Origin: Cryobacterium sp. HLT2-28
GTDB taxonomy: Bacteria > Actinomycetota > Actinomycetes > Actinomycetales > Microbacteriaceae
DNA length: 64,000 nucleotides
Assembly: GCF_004402495.1 (NCBI RefSeq)
Contig: NZ_SOFH01000002.1
Coordinates: 45,833 to 109,832 of the forward strand
Direction: 5' to 3'
The notes beneath the pieces were generated by a model. The model saw only the letters and a program-made list of their open reading frames with translations, did no database searches and was not told where the DNA came from. Positions 18,064 to 26,260 of this stretch are shown one piece after another. The translations under genes were made by a program, and so were the position numbers. Position 1 is the first letter of the stretch. Every line of letters starts with the position of its first letter.

Positions 18064-20157
18064 TCAGATCGCGGCGGGGGCCGTCTTCTTCGCGCCGACC
18101 TGACCGGCCAGCGCCTCGAGCACCTCCGCGGGGGTCGCGGCGGCCTGGAGTGCGGCCCGGAAGGCGGGTTTCACCAGGGCGCGGGACAGCTGCGCGAGCA
18201 CGGTGAGGTGCTCGGTGCCGGCCGCCGCCTCGGGAACGGCGATCATGAAGACCAGCGTGGCCGGGGAGCCGTCGACCGAATTCCAGTCGATGCCTGTCCT
18301 GCTGCGGGCGAAGGCGAGCACCGGGGCGCTCACCCCGTCGGACTTGGCGTGGGGGATCGCGATGCCGTCGCCGATGCCCGTCGTGCCATGCTCCTCGCGG
18401 GCGAAGGCCGCCTGGACGACACCGGCTTCGTCGGTGACGCGGCCGGTCGTGCTCATCAGGCCGGCGAGGGTGCGGATCAGCGCGTCCCGGCCGGTCTCGT
18501 CGACGTCGAGCACGATCGTGCGTTCGTCGATGTAGTCGAGCACCGTCTTCGTCACCGGAGGCACCGTCGCCGAAACGGGCTCGAGCTCGGCGGACCGGTT
18601 CGGGCCGGCGCCAGCGGAGACGGGACCGGACGCATCCGCATCAGACGCCCCCGCCCCTGCAGTCGCAGCCGCCGCGGCGTGGCGTGCCGCCGTGCGCGCG
18701 GAAATGCCGAGCAGCAGCACCGACACGAGGGCGGTGACGACGGCGCCGATGAGCAGCGCGGCGAAGTACATCGGCACCCCGGAGACGGCGCCGAAAACGG
18801 CGACGATCGGGCCGCCGTGCGGCACGGAGTCGGTGACGCCGAACAGGGCGGCGATGCCGCCGGCCACGGCTCCGCCGATCATGTTTGCCGGGATGACCTG
18901 CAGCGGCTTGGCGGCTGCGAGCGGGATGGCGCCCTCGGTGATGCCGAAGAAGCCCATGAACAGGGCGGCGATGCCGGCCTCCCGCTCGGGCTTGGAGAAG
19001 TAGCGGCCGCGGATCAGCGTGGCCAGGCCCATCCCGAGCGGCGGAACGGCGATCGCGGCGGCGACCATGCCCATCGGGGCGGGGTTGCCGGCCGCGATCA
19101 GGGCGCCGCCGAAGAGGAACGCGGTCTTGTTGATCGGGCCGCCCATGTCGAAGGCGACCATGGCGCCGAGGATCAGGCCGAGCACGATCACGCTGCCGCC
19201 CTGCAGGCCGGTGAGGAACGTGGTCATGCTGGAGAAGACCCAGCTGATCGGCTGGCCGAGGGCGAGCACGAAGGCGCCGCCGACGATCACGGTGGTGAGC
19301 ACGGGGATCACGAGGATCGGCATGATCGGCCGGATGAAGCGGTGCACGGGGATCTTCTTGATGCCGAGGGCGACGAAGCCGACCAGGAAACCGGTGATGA
19401 TGCCGCCGATGAAGCCGGCGCCGGACTCGGAGTTGTAGAAGGACCCGGTGGTGGCGATCCAGCCGCAGATCATGCCCGGGGCGAGTCCGGGCCTGTCGGC
19501 GATCGCGTAGGCGATGAACCCCGAGAGAATCGGCACCATCAGGGTGAAGCCGAGCACGCCGATCTGGTTGAACGTCAGCCAGAAGCTGCCCTCGGGGATG
19601 ACGAGGCCCTTCGGGGTCGCCTCGCCGCCGAGGGAGAGCGAGATCGCGATCAGCAGCCCGCCGACCACGACGAACGGAATCATGTAGGAGACGCCGTTCA
19701 TCAGGGCGCGGTACAGGGTGCCCCCGAAGTCGGCCCTGCCGGAGCTCGCGGTCCCGGAATCCCGGCCGTCGCCGGCGGCGGCCGGCCCTGCGGCCGACGG
19801 CCCCGCGGCGAGGGCGTCCCTGATCAGTGCGGCGGGGTGATGGATGCCGTCGGCGACCTTCGCGGAGACGATCCGCTTGCCCGCGAAGCGCGAGCGGTCG
19901 ATCTTGGTGTCGGCGGCGATCACGACGGCGTCCGCACGATCGATGTCGTCCTGGCTGAAGGTACCCTCCACGCCGACCGAGCCGTGCGTCTCGACCTTCA
20001 TCTCGTAGCCGAGCTCCGCCGCCGCGCTCTCCAGCTTCTCCGCCGCCATGTAGGTGTGCGCGATGCCGGTCGGGCAGGCCGTGATCCCGAGGATCAGGAG
20101 CCTTGGCGGGGCCGGGGGCGCGTTGGTGAGAAGTTCGGGCATGACGGGTTCGGGCAT
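18064..20157 (-). CDS. PTS fructose-specific transporter, IIB-IIC-IIA fusion
   Basis: The 697-residue protein imports and phosphorylates fructose (or a related hexose). In order: IIB with the phosphocysteine C28 (ITACPTGIAHTYM), an Ala/Gly-rich linker, IIC with about ten membrane segments (roughly 150-500), a second linker, and IIA with the phosphohistidine H603 (GDGIAIPHAKSD). Most FruA fusions carry IIA first, so the order is notable. GGAGG lies upstream of the ATG at 20157. No fruK or regulator gene lies beside it here. Confidence 0.9.
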   Translation of the reverse strand: MPEPVMPELLTNAPPAPPRLLILGITACPTGIAHTYMAAEKLESAAAELGYEMKVETHGSVGVEGTFSQDDIDRADAVVIAADTKIDRSRFAGKRIVSAKVADGIHHPAALIRDALAAGPSAAGPAAAGDGRDSGTASSGRADFGGTLYRALMNGVSYMIPFVVVGGLLIAISLSLGGEATPKGLVIPEGSFWLTFNQIGVLGFTLMVPILSGFIAYAIADRPGLAPGMICGWIATTGSFYNSESGAGFIGGIITGFLVGFVALGIKKIPVHRFIRPIMPILVIPVLTTVIVGGAFVLALGQPISWVFSSMTTFLTGLQGGSVIVLGLILGAMVAFDMGGPINKTAFLFGGALIAAGNPAPMGMVAAAIAVPPLGMGLATLIRGRYFSKPEREAGIAALFMGFFGITEGAIPLAAAKPLQVIPANMIGGAVAGGIAALFGVTDSVPHGGPIVAVFGAVSGVPMYFAALLIGAVVTALVSVLLLGISARTAARHAAAAATAGAGASDADASGPVSAGAGPNRSAELEPVSATVPPVTKTVLDYIDERTIVLDVDETGRDALIRTLAGLMSTTGRVTDEAGVVQAAFAREEHGTTGIGDGIAIPHAKSDGVSAPVLAFARSRTGIDWNSVDGSPATLVFMIAVPEAAAGTEHLTVLAQLSRALVKPAFRAALQAAATPAEVLEALAGQVGAKKTAPAAI

Positions 20158-20218
20158 GGCTGAGAGGTCCCTCCGGGGCGAGGCCGACCGGAATCTCCGC
20201 GAACACCACAGCCCAAGT

Positions 20219-20240
20219 TCATAAGCTTAACTAAGCATAT
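20219..20240. promoter_or_regulatory. AT-rich operator/promoter candidate of the PTS gene
   Basis: A strongly AT-rich island holds the palindrome GCTTAACTAAGC (20225-20236) about 70 bases upstream of the PTS start, with TATGCT-like -10 hexamers on the minus strand. Sugar regulators of the DeoR/FruR type bind such sites. Confidence 0.4.
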
Positions 20241-20307
20241 CATCCCCGAATGAGGGCCTCGCTGTCTGGTGCACGGACCGCCCGGGACGGGCGCTGCCGC
20301 TAAGGGA

Positions 20308-20370
20308 TGGAGTTTTTCGCGACACGCCGGGTACCGTGGCGGGCGTCAGGGTGATTCGCGAAAAACTCCA
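20308..20370. repeat. Inverted-repeat element R3, family GGAGTTTTTCGCGAC
   Basis: TGGAGTTTTTCGCGA (20308-20322) and its exact complement (20356-20370) form a perfect 15-bp stem with a 33-base loop, between the PTS gene and cofD. Confidence 0.85.
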
Positions 20371-20404
20371 CCGCGGGGCGGGGCGGGGCGGAGCGGAGCG
20401 GGGT

Positions 20405-21400
20405 TCACGGGCGCGCGGCGCGGCCGAGCTGCAGCGCGTCCGCCGCGATTCGCGCGGTCGACGCCGCGTCACGCATCCAGAGCGGCACGGCCGCCCCGCG
20501 GATGCCGGCGGCCGCCAGCGCGGGCAGCGCCGCGGCATCCGTCTCGTCCACCAGCCAGGCGTCGAGCACGCCCCCGGCCGCGCGGGAGCCGTAGTGCAGG
20601 CCCACGGCCTCGGCCGCGGTCTCGACGCCGATCGTGCGCAGGCACGCGTCGGCCATGCCGCGCACGGCGGAGCCGGCGATGATCGGCGACACCCCGACGA
20701 CCGGTGCCGCGGTGGCCCGGAGCGCCTCGCGGATGCCGGGGACGGCGAGGATCGTGCCCACCGAGACGACCGGGTTCGACGGCGGCAGGATGACCAGGTC
20801 GGCCTCCGCGAGGGCGGCGAGCACTCCGGGGGCAGGGGCGGCGTGCGGGAGCCCGACCTGCACGAACTCGGTGACCTCCACCTGGGAGCGGTAGCGCACC
20901 CACCACTCCTCGAAGTGGATCAGGTCGCCGGCCTCGTGCTCGTCGATCGCGGCGTCGAGCCGCACGTGGGTCTCCACCGGCTGGTCGCTCATCGGCAGCA
21001 GCCGGGCGCCCGGCTGCCAGCGCCGGCAAAGGAACTCGGTCGCCTCGGAGAGCGTCGCCCCGCCGCGGAGCAGGTCGCTGCGCACGATGTGGGTGGCCAG
21101 GTCGAGGTCGCCGAGGGTGAACCAGGACCAGCCGCGCCCGTAGGCGGCGATCTCGGCCGAGGTGCGGCGGGTCTCCTCCGGCCGGCCCCAGCCCTGTTCC
21201 TCGTTGATGCCGCCGCCGAGCGTGTACATCACGGTGTCGAGGTCGGGGCAGATGCGCAGGCCGTCGAGCCACATGTCGTCGCCGGTGTTCACGATCACGG
21301 TCACCGCCGTGTCGGGGGCGGCCCCGGAGAGGTGGTGCAGCAGGCCGCGGGTGAAGCGGGCGCCACCGATTCCGCCGGCGAGCACGGTGATGTTCTTCAT
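20405..21400 (-). CDS. cofD: 2-phospho-L-lactate transferase
   Basis: CofD joins the activated phospho-acid to Fo, giving F420-0. The 331-residue protein starts with the family motif VLAGGIGGARFTRGL, followed by IVNTGDDMWLDGLRICPDLDT, FTLGDLDLATHI and LPPSNPVVSVGTIL. The start codon overlaps the stop of the upstream ATPase gene (ATGA, 21397-21400), so it is the last gene of the putative F420-0 importer operon. Confidence 0.95.
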   Translation of the reverse strand: MKNITVLAGGIGGARFTRGLLHHLSGAAPDTAVTVIVNTGDDMWLDGLRICPDLDTVMYTLGGGINEEQGWGRPEETRRTSAEIAAYGRGWSWFTLGDLDLATHIVRSDLLRGGATLSEATEFLCRRWQPGARLLPMSDQPVETHVRLDAAIDEHEAGDLIHFEEWWVRYRSQVEVTEFVQVGLPHAAPAPGVLAALAEADLVILPPSNPVVSVGTILAVPGIREALRATAAPVVGVSPIIAGSAVRGMADACLRTIGVETAAEAVGLHYGSRAAGGVLDAWLVDETDAAALPALAAAGIRGAAVPLWMRDAASTARIAADALQLGRAARP

Positions 21401-22344
21401 GCGGATACGTCCTTCGTCGGGTCTGGGTCCGCGAGCTCAGCCCTCACGGCCCGCCCCACGAGTCGGCCCCGTCGAATTCGACGGAGATTTTGCTCCGGAT
21501 TGCGGTTTTTGGCCTCTCCCGCGCCCGATGAACGAAAATCTCCGTCGAATTCGACGGGCGGATGAGGCTCTTCCGCGGCGGGGGAGAAGACGATCACCGG
21601 ATGCCCGCCCCGCGGATGGGCGACGATGTCGCAGTCCACCCCGTAGACCTGGGCGATGGTCTCCGGCACGAGCACCTCGGCGGGGGTGCCGGCCGCGACG
21701 AGCCGCCCGCGGTGCAGCAGGAGGATCCGGTCGCAGTACGCGGCCGCGAGGTTCAGGTCGTGCAGGGCCATGATCGCCGTCAGCCCGAGCGAGCGCACCT
21801 GGCCGAGCAGGCCCAGCTGGGCGCTCACGTCGAGGTGGTTGGTGGGCTCGTCCAGCAGCAACAGGCTCGGCCGCTGCGCCAGCGCCCGGGCGATCTGCAC
21901 CCGCTGCTGCTCCCCGCCGCTGAGGGTGTGCCAGAGCCGCGCGGCCAGCGCGCTGCCGCCGACCAGGGCCAGCGATTCCTCGGCCACCCGGTGGTCGTCC
22001 TCGCCGCCGAAGCCGCCGAGCAGTCGGCTCCGGTGCGGGATCCGGCCGAGCAGCACGACCTCGCGCACCGACAGGTCGACGCTCGGCGCCGCGCTCTGCT
22101 CGAGCAGGGCCACCCGCCGCGCCGTCTCCCGGCGGGTGAGGCCGTGCAGGGCGGTGCCGTCGAGTTCGACCTGGCCGCCCGCCGGGGTGTCGAGGCCCGC
22201 GATCAGCCGGAGCAGAGTGGACTTGCCGGCGCCGTTGGGGCCGAGCAGGCCGGTCACCGAGCCGGTCGGCAGCTGCGCCGACACTCCGTCGAGGATGGCC
22301 GTCCCGCCGATCCGGAACGACACCCGGTCGAGCCTCACGCCCAT
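21397..22344 (-). CDS. ABC transporter ATP-binding protein, putative F420-0 importer
   Basis: A 315-residue FecE/BtuD-type ATPase with Walker A GPNGAGKST, signature LSGGEQQR and Walker B LLLLDEPTNHLD. Genes of this type beside cofD are annotated as the F420-0 ABC transporter (TIGR03873), a name based on genomic context. About the last 55 residues are not typical: they are encoded by a perfect inverted repeat (R4) and its surroundings, so the reading frame runs through an inserted palindrome to reach cofD. Its start lies inside the permease gene (10-base overlap). Confidence 0.88.
   Translation of the reverse strand: MGVRLDRVSFRIGGTAILDGVSAQLPTGSVTGLLGPNGAGKSTLLRLIAGLDTPAGGQVELDGTALHGLTRRETARRVALLEQSAAPSVDLSVREVVLLGRIPHRSRLLGGFGGEDDHRVAEESLALVGGSALAARLWHTLSGGEQQRVQIARALAQRPSLLLLDEPTNHLDVSAQLGLLGQVRSLGLTAIMALHDLNLAAAYCDRILLLHRGRLVAAGTPAEVLVPETIAQVYGVDCDIVAHPRGGHPVIVFSPAAEEPHPPVEFDGDFRSSGAGEAKNRNPEQNLRRIRRGRLVGRAVRAELADPDPTKDVSA
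21468..21558. repeat. Inverted-repeat element R4 inside a coding frame
   Basis: Arms 21468-21491 and 21535-21558 are perfect 24-base complements around a 43-base loop. Each arm contains GTCGAATTCGAC, itself palindromic, next to GGAGATTTT. The element lies wholly within the 3' part of the ATPase frame and encodes VEFDGDF and related residues. Confidence 0.92.
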
Positions 22345-23402
22345 GCCGCGGCCCTCCGGCTCTTGATCAGCACGATGAAGACGGGCACGCCGATGAGCGC
22401 GGTGATGATGCCGACGGGCAGTTCACGCGGGTCGAAGACCGTGCGGGCGAGGGTGTCCGCCACGACGAGGAACAGGGCGCCGAAGACCACGGTCAACGGC
22501 AGCAGCCGACGGTGGCCTGGCCCGCTCAGCCCGCGCACGAGGTGCGGCAGGATCAACCCGACGAAACCGATCGCGCCGCTCACGGCGACCATGGCCCCGG
22601 TGAGCAGGGCGACCGCGCCGAGCAGCGCCCACCGGGTGGCGTTGACGTTGATGCCGAGGGAGGCAGCGGCCGTGTCGCCGAACGCGAACGCGTCCAACCG
22701 GGTGGCGGAGAGCACGATCCCGGTGCCCACGACCACGAGCGCGCTGCCCGAGATGAGCACGCTGGTCCAGGAGCTGCCGGCCAGCGAGCCCAGCAGCCAG
22801 TTGAGGATCTCCCGGTAGGAGTCGCCCTTGGCGGACCAGAAGATGACGAAGGATGTGCCGGCCGCCCCGAGCTGGGCGATCGCGAGTCCGGAGAGCACCG
22901 CCCGGCCGGGGGTGATGGTGCCGCCGACCCTGGCGATGCTCAGGGTGGCGACCAGGGCGGACAGTGCGCCGAGGAAGGCCGCGGCCGGCAGGGCGAAGGC
23001 GACGCCGAGGATGACGACGCAGACCGCGCCGAGCGACGCCCCGCTGGACAGGCCGAGCAGGTAGGGGTCGGCGAGCGGGTTGCGGGTGACGCTCTGCATC
23101 ACGGCGCCGGAGAGCGCGAGCCCCGCACCGACCGCGGCCGCGGTGAGCACCCGCGGCAGGCGCAACTGCCAGACGATGGAGTCGGTCAGCGGCGGGACAT
23201 CCGTCATTCCGGGCAGGCCCAGGTGGCCGCCGACGCTCGCGAGCACGTCGGCAAGCCCCACGTCGGCCGGGCCGACGGCGACGGCGGCGGCGCAGACGAG
23301 CAGCAGCGCCAGCACCGACGCAGCGACGAGGCCGAGGTAGCGCCCGCGCGCAACGGCCCGGCCTGCCGCCCGCGCCGTCGCCGCCCGTTCGTCCGCCGTC
23401 AC
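22335..23402 (-). CDS. FecCD-type ABC permease, putative F420-0 importer
   Basis: The 355-residue protein has about ten membrane helices and the family landmarks LRLPRVLTAAAVGAGLALSG, NPLADPYLLGLSSGASLG, and GAIGFVGLILPHLVRGLSGP, the last being the ATPase-contact loop. FecCD permeases import siderophores, cobalamin or heme. Linkage to cofD and the partner genes matches the TIGR03869 F420-0 permease class. The GTG start has GGGGACAGG upstream. Confidence 0.88.
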   Translation of the reverse strand: MTADERAATARAAGRAVARGRYLGLVAASVLALLLVCAAAVAVGPADVGLADVLASVGGHLGLPGMTDVPPLTDSIVWQLRLPRVLTAAAVGAGLALSGAVMQSVTRNPLADPYLLGLSSGASLGAVCVVILGVAFALPAAAFLGALSALVATLSIARVGGTITPGRAVLSGLAIAQLGAAGTSFVIFWSAKGDSYREILNWLLGSLAGSSWTSVLISGSALVVVGTGIVLSATRLDAFAFGDTAAASLGINVNATRWALLGAVALLTGAMVAVSGAIGFVGLILPHLVRGLSGPGHRRLLPLTVVFGALFLVVADTLARTVFDPRELPVGIITALIGVPVFIVLIKSRRAAAWA

Positions 23403-23431
23403 GGCCTGTCCCCAGTCACGCGGTCTCCCGG

Positions 23432-24454
23432 CTACTTGGACTTCTGCTTGTCGAGCGCGGCCAGCTGGTCGATGGCCGACCCGGCGGCCTCCACGTTGCG
23501 GATGCCGGCCTCGGTGGCCGCGAACGGCAGCACGATGTAGCGCTTGTCCTTCACGGCAGCCAGCCCCTGGGTTGCCGGGTTCGACTCGAGCGTGGCGATC
23601 TTCGATGCCGCGGTGTTCCAGGTGGCGTCGACGAGCACGATCACGCCCGGGTTCGCGGCGATCACGGATTCCCAGCCCACCGAAGTCCAGGTGTCGTGCA
23701 CGTCGGCGAACACGTTGGTCAGGCCGGCGGCCTTCATGATCATGGCGGGCGAGCCGATCCCGGCGCCGACGTAGGGGCTGTCGGTGCCGCTGGAGTACCA
23801 GAGCGCCGTGGTCTTCGCGTCGGCGGGGGCAAGGGCGGCCAGCGCCTTCTCCTGCGTTGAAACGAGCTTGTCCGCGGCATCAGCCCGGCCGAAGATGGCG
23901 CCGGCCTCGGCGATCTCGGCGAACACGGAGTCGAAGGTCAGCGGGTCGGGCATGTAGCCGGTGGCCTTGCACGCGGCGGGGGAGACGTAGCTGCCGATGC
24001 CGAGGCCCTCCAGCTGGCCGCGCTCGCCGACGCCGTCGGCGGTGAAGTTGGACTCCCAGCCGCCGTAGACGAAGTCGGGCGTGAGGGCCAGCACGGCCTC
24101 CTGGCCGGGCACGAAGTCACTGACCACGTTGAGGCCCTTCCCGGCCGGGGCCAGGGAGGCCGGCAGGGGCCCGTCGAGGAACGCCGAGCCGACGATCCGG
24201 TCGCCGAGGCCGAGCGCGAGCAGCAGTTCGGTGGTCGACGACTTGATCGTGACGATGCGCTTGGGCGCCGCAGCCACGGACACGGTGGTGCCGCAGTTTT
24301 CGAGCGTGACGGGGTACCCCGCCGGGGCTCCGGTCGCGCCGCCCTCGGAGTTCGCCCCGCCCGCGGCGCCGGTGCCGGCTCCGGCGCATCCGCCGAGCAT
24401 CAGGGCGACGGATGCCGCGCCCGCGACGTAAAGAAGAGTACTTCGACGGTTCAT
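23432..24454 (-). CDS. Substrate-binding lipoprotein, putative F420-0 importer
   Basis: The 340-residue protein has a lipobox LGGC (Cys23) and a two-lobed periplasmic-binding fold of the BtuF/FepB class: KRIVTIKSSTTELLLALGLGDRIVGSAF near the N-terminus and GWESVIAANPGVIVLVDA in the second lobe. The start at 24454 has GTGAGG five bases upstream, so a longer N-terminus is rejected. It is first in the operon with permease, ATPase and cofD. The real ligand could be another metal chelate or cofactor precursor. Confidence 0.87.
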   Translation of the reverse strand: MNRRSTLLYVAGAASVALMLGGCAGAGTGAAGGANSEGGATGAPAGYPVTLENCGTTVSVAAAPKRIVTIKSSTTELLLALGLGDRIVGSAFLDGPLPASLAPAGKGLNVVSDFVPGQEAVLALTPDFVYGGWESNFTADGVGERGQLEGLGIGSYVSPAACKATGYMPDPLTFDSVFAEIAEAGAIFGRADAADKLVSTQEKALAALAPADAKTTALWYSSGTDSPYVGAGIGSPAMIMKAAGLTNVFADVHDTWTSVGWESVIAANPGVIVLVDATWNTAASKIATLESNPATQGLAAVKDKRYIVLPFAATEAGIRNVEAAGSAIDQLAALDKQKSK

Positions 24455-24481
24455 GACAACCTCACGTTTCGAAACCGCCCC

Positions 24482-24560
24482 CGCCCTTCCGCGAGAGTGC
24501 ACTTTTCGCCCTCAGGGAAGTGCTGAAGGGGCGAGAACTGCACTCTCGCGGCCAAGGGCG
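24482..24560. repeat. Inverted-repeat element R5, family GCGAGAGTGCACTT
   Basis: Arms 24482-24511 and 24529-24560 pair over about 30 bases with two mismatches and a 2-base bulge; an alternative inner CACTT/AAGTG pairing exists. It lies upstream of the substrate-binding protein gene. A half-copy of the right arm (GCACTCTCGCGG) is at 45764-45775. Confidence 0.85.
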
Positions 24561-24681
24561 GGCGGCGGAGCGGGGGGAGCCGCGGGGGAGCGGCAGGGGT
24601 GGGGAGCGTGTGTGGGGGGACCTGCCGCCCAAGTCAGGGTTGGCACGACCGGTCAGAGCCAACCGGCGGTCTGGATCCAGC

Positions 24682-26070
24682 CTAGGCCCATCTCGTTTCG
24701 GGCGGGCGCGCACCGGGGGCGGGGAGGAGCGCGCCGGGTCCCGGGCGTCGGAGCACGGCGGCCAGGGCCCGCGCGACCTCCGTCACGTCGCCGTGGAGCG
24801 CCCCGGCGGTCACCCGGATGAACGCCTCCGGGCTGGCATCGGACAGGAACGGCGAGCCACCGGCCACCCGGATGCCCGAGGCCGCCAACTGCACGATGGC
24901 ATCCCGTTCGTCGGCCACCGGAAGCCAGGTGTTGATGCCATCCGCCTGCCCGGTCGGCCAGCCAAGCGCGGTCAGAGCGTCGGCCAGGGCCTTCTGCCTC
25001 GCGAAGTAGATCCGTCTGGCCTCGGCGATCTGGGCGATGCTGTCGCCGTGGGTGAGCAGGTCGTGCAGGATCGACTGCAGCATCCGGCTCGTCCAGCCGG
25101 GCCCGAGCATCCGTCTGGCCACGATCCGGTCCACGAGCGCCGCCGGCCCGCCGAGGGCGGCGATGCGCAGATCGGGGCCGTGCGACTTCGAGTAGCTGCG
25201 CACGTGCAGCACCCGGCCGGGCAGCCAGCGGCCCAGGCTCACGTCGGGGGCCACGCTGATCTCGCCGGAGTGGTCGTCCTCGATCACGACGGTCTGCGCA
25301 TTGCGCTTGTGCACGCCGAGCAGCCTCGCCAGCTCCTCGGCCCGGGCGAGCGGCATCGACGCCCCGGTCGGGTTGTGCGCGCGCGGCTGCAGGATGACCG
25401 CCACCGGCGACTGGGCGAGGGCGGCGGCGAAGGCGGCCGGCACGATCCCGTGGGTATCGACCGGCACCGGCAGGCGTTCGATGCCGAGCCGGTCCAGCAG
25501 ATCGAAGAATGGCGGGAAGCCCGGGTCCTCCACGATGACCCGGTCGCCGAACCGGGCGACTACGTCGAGGCTGCGGGAGATGGCGTCGAGGGCGCCGTCG
25601 ACGACCGTGATCGACTCGGCCGGGAACGGCCAGGATGCCCGCAGCACCGCGAGCAGCTCCGGGATCACCGGCAGTTCCTGGTAGAGGACGGTGCTGGCCC
25701 GCTGGGAGACCCGGGAGAGCGCCGGGCCGAGATCGGGCAGGAGCCGCGGGTCGGGCGTGCCCCGCGACAGGTCGATCCTGGCCTCGCGGTGGTAGCCGGC
25801 CATCGACTGGCTACGGGCCGGCAGCCAGCGCGGAGCGGCGTCGAGAACAAAGGTTCCGCTGCGGCCGCGGGAGACGATCAGCCCCACGGCGGAGAGCGCC
25901 TGCCAGGCGTGGCTGACCGTCGCCGGGCTCACCGCCAGGGCCGCCGCCAGCGCGCGCACGGTGGGCAGCCGGTCGCCGGGGGCGAGCCGGCCCGAGCTGA
26001 TCAGGCGGCCGAGCGCGGCCGCGATCCCGGCGGGAGTGCGGTGCTCGACCTCGTCGATAACGGTTTGCAT
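24682..26070 (-). CDS. MocR-type regulator (GntR HTH fused to aminotransferase fold)
   Basis: The 462-residue protein has an N-terminal winged helix at about residues 5-75 (DRLPTVRALAAALAVSPATVSHAW) and a class I aminotransferase domain whose PLP lysine is K295 in RSYSKSHGPDLR. MocR proteins sense PLP or amine adducts and control neighbouring operons. It is divergent from the pyrimidine-degradation operon, where beta-alanine is an amine intermediate, so it is the likely local regulator. GGAGG and AAGGGG lie upstream of the ATG. Confidence 0.9.
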   Translation of the reverse strand: MQTVIDEVEHRTPAGIAAALGRLISSGRLAPGDRLPTVRALAAALAVSPATVSHAWQALSAVGLIVSRGRSGTFVLDAAPRWLPARSQSMAGYHREARIDLSRGTPDPRLLPDLGPALSRVSQRASTVLYQELPVIPELLAVLRASWPFPAESITVVDGALDAISRSLDVVARFGDRVIVEDPGFPPFFDLLDRLGIERLPVPVDTHGIVPAAFAAALAQSPVAVILQPRAHNPTGASMPLARAEELARLLGVHKRNAQTVVIEDDHSGEISVAPDVSLGRWLPGRVLHVRSYSKSHGPDLRIAALGGPAALVDRIVARRMLGPGWTSRMLQSILHDLLTHGDSIAQIAEARRIYFARQKALADALTALGWPTGQADGINTWLPVADERDAIVQLAASGIRVAGGSPFLSDASPEAFIRVTAGALHGDVTEVARALAAVLRRPGPGALLPAPGARPPETRWA

Positions 26071-26181
26071 GACCCCTTGCCTCCGGCTGGTTTGGACGAC
26101 AGGATGAGAACGCGTGCGTCACACACAGAAACAGAACTGAAATGTTTACGTCGAAGAATAACAAACACGGACAACGCAGTC

Positions 26182-26214
26182 CGATTCGACTCAACTGATT
26201 CGGCGATGCGACTC
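26182..26214. promoter_or_regulatory. Direct-repeat operator candidate for the MocR regulator
   Basis: CGATTCGACTC (26182-26192) and CGATGCGACTC (26204-26214) differ at one base and are offset by 22 bases, two helical turns, in the divergent region. MocR-type proteins are known to bind such spaced direct repeats. Confidence 0.5.
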
Positions 26215-26260
26215 CCGGCCACAGGGCCAGCTCAGCGCCGAGCTCGATGTGGAGGCAAGG

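Noticed and set aside
24455..24681. Possible small RNA at R5
   Set aside because: The hairpin is strong, but no promoter with a matching terminator tract is visible.
26249..26260. Upstream ATG start for beta-ureidopropionase
   Set aside because: The bases between it and the next ATG are the GGAGG ribosome site, so the second ATG is the start.
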